Source: Giesbergeria sp.
GTDB taxonomy: Bacteria; Pseudomonadota; Gammaproteobacteria; Burkholderiales; Burkholderiaceae_C
Assembly: GCA_030690515.1 (NCBI GenBank)
Contig: JAUYGP010000307.1
Location: 1-14,216, forward strand
Length of the DNA stretch: 14,216 nucleotides
Reading direction: 5' to 3'
Part shown: positions 6,832 through 13,512 of the stretch, in pieces
Layout: each line of letters opens with the position of its first letter
Numbering within the stretch: position 1 is the stretch's first letter
Notes under the pieces: generated by a model
What the model was told of the DNA's origin: nothing
Database searches by the model: none
What the model saw: only the letters and a program-made list of their open reading frames with translations
Position numbers and translations under genes: made by a program

Positions 6832-7542
6832 ATGACATACCGATTTGCCTACTTACTGCGCGCCGTAGGGGCGGCTGTCTTGTGTGTGGCTGCGAATGCT
6901 GCTCAAGCGCAGGTGAACCTGGAGCAGATGACCCAGCAATGGCTGGATGAGGCCCTGGCGCGCAACATGCCTGCGCAATCGCCCTTGCGCATGGAGGTGC
7001 GCGTGGGGGCGTTGGACGAGCGACTGCGCCTGGCGCCATGTACCCGTGTGGAGCCCTACCTGCCGACCGGCGCGCGCCTGTGGGGGCGTACCCGCCTGGG
7101 ACTGCGATGCCAGGAAGGTGCTGTGCGCTGGAATGTGTTTCTCCCGGTCACCGTCAAGGCTTACGGGCCTGCGTGGGTGCTCACCGGTGACGTGACGATG
7201 GGCACGGTGCTTTCTGCCGCCGACGCTACCGAGGCTGAGGTGGACTGGGCCGCAGAAAATACCTCCATTTTGGCCGAGCCCAGTTTGTGGGTGGGCTTGG
7301 TCGCGTCCCGCCACTTGAAGGCCGGGCAAGCGCTGCGCCAGTCCATGCTGCGCGCTCCCCAAATCTTTCAGGCCGGGGCGCTGGTCCGCGTTGTAGCCCA
7401 AGGCCAGGGCTATGCCGTCAGTGCGGCGGGACAGGCCATGAGTGCAGGTGCTGCAGGCCAAACTGTGCGCATCAGAATGGATAATGGAAAGATCGTGAGC
7501 GGGATTGTGAATGATGATGGGACGATAAGCGTCCAACTTTAG
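6832..7542 (+). CDS. flgA: P-ring assembly chaperone FlgA
   Basis: FlgA is a periplasmic chaperone for FlgI assembly into the P ring. The product is 236 aa. Residues 1-26 form a Sec signal peptide with a cut after Ala-Gln-Ala. The mature N-terminal part is variable. The C-terminal SAF-type domain is conserved: SLWVGLVASRHLKAGQALRQ and SMLRAPQIFQAGALVRVVAQ, and at the end GQTVRIRMDNGKIVSGIVND. The ATG at 6832 is 7 bases after AGGAG and gives an intact signal peptide; an in-frame ATG at 6790 has no ribosome site and would spoil it. The gene is divergent from flgB, and flgM follows 92 bp later under its own sigma-28 promoter, so flgA is probably a separate, earlier unit with some readthrough into flgMN. 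Confidence 0.95.
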   Translation: MTYRFAYLLRAVGAAVLCVAANAAQAQVNLEQMTQQWLDEALARNMPAQSPLRMEVRVGALDERLRLAPCTRVEPYLPTGARLWGRTRLGLRCQEGAVRWNVFLPVTVKAYGPAWVLTGDVTMGTVLSAADATEAEVDWAAENTSILAEPSLWVGLVASRHLKAGQALRQSMLRAPQIFQAGALVRVVAQGQGYAVSAAGQAMSAGAAGQTVRIRMDNGKIVSGIVNDDGTISVQL

Positions 7543-7563
7543 GCTGTTTTGGCGATTTACCGC

Positions 7564-7590
7564 TAAAGTCTGCGTACGACAGGTCGAAAA
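7564..7590 (+). promoter_or_regulatory. Sigma-28 (FliA) promoter for flgMN
   Basis: TAAAGTCT at 7564-7571 and GTCGAAAA at 7583-7590 are separated by exactly 11 bases. The enteric sigma-28 consensus is TAAAGTTT, an 11-base spacer, then GCCGATAA. The match is 7 of 8 in the -35 box and 6 of 8 in the -10 box with ideal spacing. Transcription should start near 7597, about 38 bases before flgM. This would put flgM under the sigma factor that its product inhibits, the standard late-class feedback arrangement. I judged this by eye and not with a scoring matrix. Confidence 0.8.
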
Positions 7591-7634
7591 CATTGCTACC
7601 TGGTCCCATATTTCAAGGGGCAGTGGAGAGAGCG

Positions 7635-7961
7635 ATGAAAATAGGACAAAAACCGGAACTGCCGGGCGCCTTGGCGCAGGCAGCGCCTGCCAAGCAGCAG
7701 GCAAAAGCAGCCGCGCAGGCTGCAGGTGGGTTGGCAGCAAGCGCTTCGTCCGCTGCGGCCGCCGCCGGTGTGCCGGTCACGCTCTCATCGGCCGCCAAGG
7801 CATTGGAGCAAACCAGCCGCAACCAGGGCGATTTTGACGCCGGCAAGGTGAAGGCCGTGCGTTCCGCCATTGAAAACGGCACGTTCAAGGTGAATGCCGA
7901 GGTGGTGGCCGACAAGATGCTTGCGAATACCCAAGAATTGATTGCGCGCGCCAAGGGCTGA
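7635..7961 (+). CDS. flgM: Anti-sigma-28 factor FlgM
   Basis: FlgM binds FliA and blocks late flagellar transcription until it is exported through the completed hook-basal body. The product is 108 aa, a little longer than enteric FlgM (97). It opens MKIGQKPELP, followed by an Ala/Gln/Ser-rich stretch (about residues 12-45), consistent with an unfolded, export-competent N-terminus. The C-terminal half carries the sigma-binding region: VTLSSAAKALEQTSRNQGDF, DAGKVKAVRSAIENGTFKVN and AEVVADKMLANTQELI. The ATG at 7635 has GGAGAG just upstream. An in-frame TTG at 7593 lies too close to the -10 box of the sigma-28 promoter to be the start. flgN follows 81 bp later, and the partner gene fliA ends nearby on the other strand. 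Confidence 0.93.
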   Translation: MKIGQKPELPGALAQAAPAKQQAKAAAQAAGGLAASASSAAAAAGVPVTLSSAAKALEQTSRNQGDFDAGKVKAVRSAIENGTFKVNAEVVADKMLANTQELIARAKG

Positions 7962-8042
7962 TGCCGCCCTGCGTTTTGAGCCACTTCCCGGTTACTTGCT
8001 GAACCGCTTTTTCGAAAGACTGTCAGAAGGCGCACCCACACC

Positions 8043-8399
8043 ATGCTTCTTGTCCAAGCCCTGGAAGCCGTTGAGAAACAACTGGCAGACGCATCGGTTG
8101 CGCTGCAGTTGGCCGATGCCGTTGCGCTGGAGCAGCGCAGTAGCTTGCTGCGGCAGGCAGTTGCCAACTTTTCCCATGTCATGGAGCGCCTGCAGGGCGA
8201 ACTGCCCGCAGAGTTGATTCCCAGAATTCGCCAGGTGAGTGCCCAATTGGCCTTGCAGAGAGACCAATTGGCCCGCGTGGCTGCCGTCGTTGACAAGCAG
8301 CTTGCGGGTGTCCTTCCCCCGTCAGACAACACATCGACCTATGGCAACCCCATTCGGGGTTCCGCTTCTGGCGCGCGTATCTACCGGTCTGCAGGGTAG
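8043..8399 (+). CDS. flgN: Flagellar export chaperone FlgN (FlgK/FlgL chaperone)
   Basis: FlgN is a small cytoplasmic chaperone that binds the hook-filament junction proteins FlgK and FlgL and delivers them to the export gate. The product is 118 aa, mostly helical with heptad-like hydrophobic spacing over residues 1-90 (LVQALEAVEKQLADASVALQ, then RQAVANFSHVMERLQGELPA). A polar tail follows (TYGNPIRGSASGARIYRSAG), the likely flexible substrate-binding end. The family is poorly conserved in sequence, so the call rests on size, helical pattern and position directly after flgM, the usual place for flgN. AGAAGG lies about 12 bases before the ATG, so initiation is probably moderate. The stop is 36 bp from the convergent fliA stop. 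Confidence 0.85.
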   Translation: MLLVQALEAVEKQLADASVALQLADAVALEQRSSLLRQAVANFSHVMERLQGELPAELIPRIRQVSAQLALQRDQLARVAAVVDKQLAGVLPPSDNTSTYGNPIRGSASGARIYRSAG

Positions 8400-8407
8400 T
8401 TTTGCTG

Positions 8408-8431
8408 CCCTGCCCGGAGAGGGGGGCAGGG
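8408..8431. terminator. Hairpin between convergent flgN and fliA
   Basis: CCCTGCCC at 8408-8415 pairs perfectly with GGGCAGGG at 8424-8431 around an 8-base purine loop. It fills most of the 36-bp space between the flgN and fliA stops, where both transcripts should end. Neither strand has a T tract after the stem, so it is not a classical intrinsic terminator; it may pause polymerase or protect 3' ends. The hairpin is certain as a sequence, the role is a guess. Confidence 0.4.
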
Positions 8432-8435
8432 GCCG

Positions 8436-9155
8436 TCAGTGGCTGCGCATTTTGGCGCGCAACCTTGCAATCGACTGGCTGTGTAATTGGCAAATCCGTG
8501 ATTCGGTCACACCCAGCACGGCGGCAATTTCTTTGAGGTTCATGTCGTGTTCGTAGTACATGCCCATGATGTACTGTTCGCGCTCGGGCAGCGATTGGAT
8601 GGCGGTGACCAATGAGCTGCGCAGGCGCTGGTCGCGTAGCATGGCCATGGGGTCTGCGCTGGTATCGGCGGTCTCATGGCGTTCCAGAAACCCCTCTTCA
8701 TCGTCGCCGTGTGACATGTCTTCCAGATACACCAGTTGCGTACCGCGTACCTTGCTCAGCAGACTTTGGTAATCGTCCAGTTCCAATTCCAATTCGACGG
8801 CGATTTCAGACTCCAGCGGGCTGCGGCCCAGTTTCTGCTCCAGGCGGCGTACGGCTTTTTCGATGTCTTTCTGGCTTTTACGCGAGCTGCGTGACATCCA
8901 GTCACTCTCGCGCAATTCATCGAGCATGGCACCGCGGATACGCTGAGTGGCAAAGGTTTCGAACTGCACGCCCTGCGCCACCTCATAGCGGGTGAGGGCC
9001 TCGGACAGTCCGATCATCCCCACCTGGATCAGATCGTCTAGTTCCACATTGGCAGGGAGCTTGGCAATCATGTGATGCGCCAAACGACGAACCAGTGGCA
9101 GGTACTGGCGAATCATGGCGTCACGATCGAGCTGGCCCTTGGCGGTGTATGTCAC
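8436..9155 (-). CDS. fliA: Flagellar sigma factor FliA (sigma-28)
   Basis: FliA directs RNA polymerase to late flagellar and chemotaxis promoters and is held inactive by FlgM. With the GTG start at 9155 it is 239 aa, the family size. Region 2 is clear: YLPLVRRLAHHMIAKLPANV, ELDDLIQVGMIGLSEALTRY and FETFATQRIRGAMLDELRES. Region 3 includes LEQKLGRSPLESEIAVELEL. Region 4 has LPEREQYIMGMYYEHDMNLK and the helix-turn-helix EIAAVLGVTESRICQLHSQS. I chose the GTG because it restores the usual start just before YTAKG and sits one base after the upstream stop, fitting translational coupling. A TTG at 9173 would add six residues and overlap that gene by 17 bases; neither start has a good Shine-Dalgarno. 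fliA ends the flhB-flhA-flhF operon, so sigma-28 is made together with export parts. Confidence 0.96.
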   Translation of the reverse strand: MTYTAKGQLDRDAMIRQYLPLVRRLAHHMIAKLPANVELDDLIQVGMIGLSEALTRYEVAQGVQFETFATQRIRGAMLDELRESDWMSRSSRKSQKDIEKAVRRLEQKLGRSPLESEIAVELELELDDYQSLLSKVRGTQLVYLEDMSHGDDEEGFLERHETADTSADPMAMLRDQRLRSSLVTAIQSLPEREQYIMGMYYEHDMNLKEIAAVLGVTESRICQLHSQSIARLRAKMRSH

Positions 9156-9156
9156 T

Positions 9157-9960
9157 TCAATGGCTCTGAACAATGGGCGAGGAAAAACCCGCCGTTGCAG
9201 GGGATGGTAGCGCAGTTCCCATGCCCGAGGCGTTGATGGTGCACGCGTTTTCCAGCAGTTGCAAGGCCAGTCGCTGTAGATCCTGGGCGCTGTTGGCCTC
9301 GATTAACGAGGTGCGAATCTTCTGACCGAGGTGGCGCGCTGCAGTGTGGCGCAGGGACAGCAGGGCCTGGCGGGCCGCGCCGTGCTGTCCCGGTTGCTCT
9401 GGGTGCGTCACGCAGGCCACTGTGCCGACAAGGCCTGCGTGCAGTGCCAAGTGTTTGAGCTGCCGATAGCTGTCAACGACACCGTGCTTTCCTGGAGACA
9501 TGAGCAGCAAAGGGGCCACCATGGTCCCTGCCAGCAGCGGTGATGCCAGCGTGGCCACTGGCGCGTGCACGACCACGAGCGCATAGCGGCGAAACAGCGG
9601 GTGCAAGGCTTGCAAGGGGTGCGGGTGCTGCTGGGGTTGGTTGGCCAGGTTTTGCAACCCGAGCATGGACGGCAGTACCGCCAGCGACGACGTGATCCGC
9701 TGGTTAGCAGAAGGAATGCTCTCGTTCCAGGGCTCGTGCGCCAGCAAATCGAGCAGCCCGGGGCTGCTTTCGCTTTCCCGGGCTGTGCCATCGAGCACCA
9801 CCACAGGGTAGCCCAGGCGCTGCAGATGCAGGCAGACCTGCCAGAGAATCTCCAGACCATGTGTCTCGGTCTGCGGGCTGGCGACCGCAATCAAGCGCAG
9901 CTCATCCTGTGGCGCATGGCTGTACAGGCTGGCGCCTTGGTGAAAGCCGATATCAAGCAT
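9157..9960 (-). CDS. FlhG/MinD-like protein lacking a recognisable Walker A motif
   Basis: This 267-aa protein sits in the FlhG (FleN/YlxH) position, between flhF and fliA. FlhG is normally a MinD-type ATPase that limits flagellar number and stimulates FlhF GTPase. Here the outline of a ParA/MinD fold is visible: strand LRLIAVASP (22-30), helix to strand YPVVVLDG (51-58), strand YALVVVHAP (126-134), then LLLMSPGKHGVVDSYRQLKH (151-170), recalling the strand-helix after MinD's base-binding region. The P-loop expected after the first strand (KGGxGKT-type) is replaced by ASPQTETHGLEILW, with no Gly-Lys-Ser/Thr. I see no frameshift: the frame is intact, the start at 9960 has AAGGGA upstream, and it overlaps flhF by 8 bases. 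It may be a non-catalytic FlhG relative or another operon-specific protein. The position is firm; the fold is inferred, so I give no gene symbol. Confidence 0.7.
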   Translation of the reverse strand: MLDIGFHQGASLYSHAPQDELRLIAVASPQTETHGLEILWQVCLHLQRLGYPVVVLDGTARESESSPGLLDLLAHEPWNESIPSANQRITSSLAVLPSMLGLQNLANQPQQHPHPLQALHPLFRRYALVVVHAPVATLASPLLAGTMVAPLLLMSPGKHGVVDSYRQLKHLALHAGLVGTVACVTHPEQPGQHGAARQALLSLRHTAARHLGQKIRTSLIEANSAQDLQRLALQLLENACTINASGMGTALPSPATAGFSSPIVQSH

Positions 9961-11434
9961 CGACCATCCCTTTCTCGTGTACGTTCTCGGCCGCGTGCGA
10001 AAAGAAGAAGTTGAGATCCGAGGCCTTGGGGTCAAACGCGGAGCGTACGGGTGAACGCATGGACGCGCTCACCAGCTTATGGGCATCGGCCGCCTCCCAG
10101 TCTTCCGGGACGCGCTGCCCATTGGTCACGCCGCGCAGCACCATCTGGTGGCGAATGAGGGCATCAATGGCGGGGCCCAGTTTTACGGCCTCATCCACCT
10201 TGGACAGAATAGCTTGCTGTGGTCCTTCTGTTTTGAAGGCGCCCAGCGTGTCGTCCAGCGTGTCGCCGTGTGAGCCCGCGTTGAGAACCAGCAGGCGGTT
10301 GACATGTGGCAGGTTCAGCACTTCCAGCATGTCACGTTTACGCGGGTCTCGTGGGGCGACGCCCGTGGTGTCGATCAGTACCATTTTTTTGCCACTGAGC
10401 AGGCCCAGCAAGTCTTGCAAAGCAGCACGGTCGTGGGCCAGGTGGGCCACGATACCGAGCATGCGGCCATAGCTGCGCAACTGGTCGTGCGCGCCCACGC
10501 GGTAGGTGTCCAGCGTGATCAGTCCCACACTGCCGGGGCCGTGGATGCGTGCGCACATGGCCGCCAGCTTGGCGGTGGTCGTGGTTTTGCCCACGCCCGT
10601 GGAGCCCACCAGCGCGAAAATCCCGCCCTCCTCGTACAAAGGGGCCATGCCTGCGTCGGTCTTGAGGTTGCGTTCCAGTATCTCCATGAGCCAGCGCACC
10701 GATTCCGCAGCATCCATTTCTTCGGGCATGCGTTCCAGGATGGCGCGCGCCAGAGACGGCGAGTAGCCAGCGCGGATCATCTTGAGCATGAGGTTCGACT
10801 GGATAGGGTTTTGCCGTGCCTGACCCAGCCAGGACAGCGTATTAAAACGGTCTTCGATCAGATCCTTCATGGACTGCAGTTCATGCATCAGTCCCTGGGA
10901 ATCCATGGAAGGCGCCATGAGAGGAGACACATTGCTATCGCGCCGGACCGTGCGTGGCGCGGTCTCTAGGGGAGGCTGAGTGGGTCGCAGCGGGTTGTGC
11001 CGTGTCACCGGCGCTGGAGCGGGTCGTTCGCGGGGAAGTTCGGGCTCACGTTCTGCCAGCGCGGCGGCCAACGGGTTGGATTCTTGCAGGGCCTCGTGGC
11101 GGCGGCGCAGCATGCGCTCGCGTACAAAGTCCTGGAACGAGAGCGTGCTCATGGCCAGTTGCTCGGTGTCCTCTTTGACCGGATTGCGCGATTCCAGCGC
11201 AGCGCGGTCCTGCAAGGACCGCCGTGCGGGGGCCATGGCCTCGGGCCGACGTTCGGTTGGTCGGTTTTCCTGGCTGTGGTCGATGCTGCCCAGCGCATCT
11301 TCGGCGGTGGCCACGACCTCGACGCCGTTGGCTGTGGGCCGGTTGGACAGGATCAGCGTGCCATCGCCAAAAGCCATGCGTGCTTTCGCCAAAGCCTCAC
11401 GGGACGTGGCAGCGTGGAAGCGTTTGATGTTCAT
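9953..11434 (-). CDS. flhF: Flagellar placement GTPase FlhF
   Basis: FlhF is an SRP-family GTPase that sets the site of flagellar assembly, acting at the inner membrane with FlhG. The product is 493 aa. Residues 1-50 are the FlhF N-terminal domain (MNIKRFHAATSREALAKARM, then AFGDGTLILSNRP). Residues 51-185 form a long, charged, Pro-rich linker. The NG domain follows: P-loop GSTGVGKTTT at 277-286, DTYRVGA at 309-315, and DTTG at 355-358. The base-recognition motif reads SKVDE at 411-415 where SRP-type GTPases usually have TKxD. Residues 435-446 (GVTNGQRVPEDW) form the conserved closing loop. An AAGGAG site lies 7 bases before the ATG, and the start overlaps the flhA stop by 4 bases (ATGA). The identity is certain. 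The presence of flhF suggests controlled, probably polar flagellation. Confidence 0.97.
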   Translation of the reverse strand: MNIKRFHAATSREALAKARMAFGDGTLILSNRPTANGVEVVATAEDALGSIDHSQENRPTERRPEAMAPARRSLQDRAALESRNPVKEDTEQLAMSTLSFQDFVRERMLRRRHEALQESNPLAAALAEREPELPRERPAPAPVTRHNPLRPTQPPLETAPRTVRRDSNVSPLMAPSMDSQGLMHELQSMKDLIEDRFNTLSWLGQARQNPIQSNLMLKMIRAGYSPSLARAILERMPEEMDAAESVRWLMEILERNLKTDAGMAPLYEEGGIFALVGSTGVGKTTTTAKLAAMCARIHGPGSVGLITLDTYRVGAHDQLRSYGRMLGIVAHLAHDRAALQDLLGLLSGKKMVLIDTTGVAPRDPRKRDMLEVLNLPHVNRLLVLNAGSHGDTLDDTLGAFKTEGPQQAILSKVDEAVKLGPAIDALIRHQMVLRGVTNGQRVPEDWEAADAHKLVSASMRSPVRSAFDPKASDLNFFFSHAAENVHEKGMVDA

Positions 11435-13512
11435 GCCGATGCTCCTTTGAGGATGGGGCCGATGCGGATGGTGTGGGTTTCAGGAATTTCGCTGTGTGCG
11501 AGAACCTGCAGCCGAGGCGCCACACGGCGAACCAGGCGGGAGATGGCACCGCGGATCTGGTCAGGCACCAGCAGGCAGGCGGGAAGCCCCATCTCCTCCT
11601 GCTTGAGTGCCACCTCGGCTGCTTTCTGGGTCAGGATGTCGGCCACGCCAGGGTCGAGGGCGGGGCCTGCGGCATTGCCCAGAGCCTGCACCAGAAGGCG
11701 CTCCAGACCAGGTTCAATGGCGATCACGTTCAGTTCGCGGGTGGGGCCGTAGATCTGTTGCACGATGGCGGGAGACAGCGCAATGCGCACGCGCCGTGAC
11801 AGTTCGACCGGATCGGTGATGCTGCCGGCAAACTCGGCCAGGGTTTCGATGATGGTGCGGATGTCGCGGATGTGCACGGATTCCTCCAGCAACAGCTGCA
11901 ACACCTTCTGAAACGTTGCGATCGAAACCATTTTGGGAACTACTTCTTCGATGAGTCTGGGGGCCAGCTTGGCCACGTGCTCTACCAGCTGTTGTGTTTC
12001 TGTGCGGCTGAGGAGTTTTGCGGCCTGGACTTGCATCAAGTGTGACAAATGCGTCGCCATCACGGTTTCCGAATCAACCACCGTAAAACCAGCCATTTGC
12101 GCCGCTTCTTTCTGCCGTTCATCGATCCAGTGCGCGGGCAGTCCAAAAGCTGGGTCGGTGGTGGGCGTGCCGATCAGGGGCGTGGTGATGCCACCGGGGT
12201 TGATGGCCAGGTGCATACCCGGGAATGCCTCGCCTTCGCCTACGACCACGCCGCGCAGGGTGATGCGGTAGCCGCTGGGCTTGAGTTCGAGGTTGTCGCG
12301 TACATGCACGGGAGGCGGCAGGAAGCCAACCTCCTGGGCAAACTTGCGCCGTACCCCCTTGATGCGCGTGAGCAGATCACCCTGGCGCGTCTTGTCCACG
12401 AGTGCAATCAGGCGATAGCCCAGCTCAAGACCCAGCAGGTCCACCGGTTGCAGGTCATCCCAGGTGGCTTCGCCATCGCCTGCGGGGGCGGGTGGGGCTT
12501 CCTCCACTGGGGGCACCTTGGCCTTCTGCAGTAGCGACCATGCCAAGTAGCCCAGGAGCGCGCCGATGGTGAGAAATACCATGTGCGGCATGCCGGGAAT
12601 GAGGCCCAGAAAGATCAGGATACCTGCAGTGACACCCAGCACACGCGGCGAGGTGAACAACTGGTGCACGATCTGATGCCCCATGTCCGAGTCCTTGCCG
12701 ACACGCGAAATCACCATGGCAGCAGCCACCGAGATCAGCAGGCCCGGAATCTGTGCCACCAGCGCGTCACCGACGGCCATCAGGATGTAGGTGTCGGCGG
12801 CCTTGCCGGCCGACAGCCCGTGCTGCAACATGCCAATGGCAAAACCGCCCACGATATTGATGAGCAGAATCAGAATGCCGGCGACGGCATCGCCCCGGAC
12901 AAATTTGGACGCGCCGTCCATGGAGCCGAAGAAATTGGCCTCTTCGCCCACCTCTGCGCGGCGCCTCTTGGCCTCGGCTTCATCGATGAGACCTGCATTC
13001 AGATCCGCATCCACCGCCATCTGTTTGCCGGGCATGGCATCCAGGGTGAAGCGCGCTGAAACCTCGGCGATACGTTCGGCCCCTTTGGTGATCACGATGA
13101 AGTTGATGACCACCAGGATGGCGAACACAATTAAACCCACGGCAAAGTTGCCGCCAATCAGAAAATGCCCAAAGGCCTCGATCACGGCCCCCGCAGCGCC
13201 AGGGCCGGTGTGGCCTTCGAGCAGCACTACACGGGTGGACGCCACATTCAGCGACAGGCGCATCAGCGTGGTCAGCAGCAGAACCGATGGGAAGGCGGCA
13301 AAGTCCAGCGGCTTGAGCATGTAGGCCGCCACCATCATCACCATCAGTGCCACGGCAATGTTGATGGTGAAGAAGGTGTCCAGCATCCAGGTGGGAATGG
13401 GCAAAACCATCAGGGCCAGGATGGCTACCACCAGCAAAGGTGCCGACAAACCTTGGGCCGCTGCCGCATTGGCTCCAGCCCACTGCTGGGCTGATTTCAT
13501 GGAAATGTTCAT
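11431..13512 (-). CDS. flhA: Flagellar type III export gate protein FlhA
   Basis: FlhA is the major export-gate protein, an inner-membrane nonamer that uses proton motive force and docks chaperone-substrate complexes. The product is 693 aa, full length. Hydrophobic segments lie at about residues 22-40, 42-65, 71-90, 113-141, 205-230, 243-270 and 291-328. The FHIPEP family loop is around 142-180 (ITKGAERIAEVSARFTLDAM, then PGKQMAVDADLNAG). Asp208 in FVRGDAVAG corresponds to the essential Asp208 of Salmonella FlhA. A Pro/Ala-rich linker at about 330-350 joins the membrane part to the cytoplasmic domain, which contains TPLIGTPTTDPAFGLPAHWI. The ATG at 13512 overlaps the flhB stop (ATGA), so translation is probably coupled. 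A second ATG at 13500 is possible. Confidence 0.98.
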   Translation of the reverse strand: MNISMKSAQQWAGANAAAAQGLSAPLLVVAILALMVLPIPTWMLDTFFTINIAVALMVMMVAAYMLKPLDFAAFPSVLLLTTLMRLSLNVASTRVVLLEGHTGPGAAGAVIEAFGHFLIGGNFAVGLIVFAILVVINFIVITKGAERIAEVSARFTLDAMPGKQMAVDADLNAGLIDEAEAKRRRAEVGEEANFFGSMDGASKFVRGDAVAGILILLINIVGGFAIGMLQHGLSAGKAADTYILMAVGDALVAQIPGLLISVAAAMVISRVGKDSDMGHQIVHQLFTSPRVLGVTAGILIFLGLIPGMPHMVFLTIGALLGYLAWSLLQKAKVPPVEEAPPAPAGDGEATWDDLQPVDLLGLELGYRLIALVDKTRQGDLLTRIKGVRRKFAQEVGFLPPPVHVRDNLELKPSGYRITLRGVVVGEGEAFPGMHLAINPGGITTPLIGTPTTDPAFGLPAHWIDERQKEAAQMAGFTVVDSETVMATHLSHLMQVQAAKLLSRTETQQLVEHVAKLAPRLIEEVVPKMVSIATFQKVLQLLLEESVHIRDIRTIIETLAEFAGSITDPVELSRRVRIALSPAIVQQIYGPTRELNVIAIEPGLERLLVQALGNAAGPALDPGVADILTQKAAEVALKQEEMGLPACLLVPDQIRGAISRLVRRVAPRLQVLAHSEIPETHTIRIGPILKGASA

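Noticed and set aside
9157..9960. Calling the FlhG-like gene a pseudogene
   Set aside because: The frame is continuous at normal length, with a ribosome site and tight spacing to both neighbours. A missing motif alone does not show decay.
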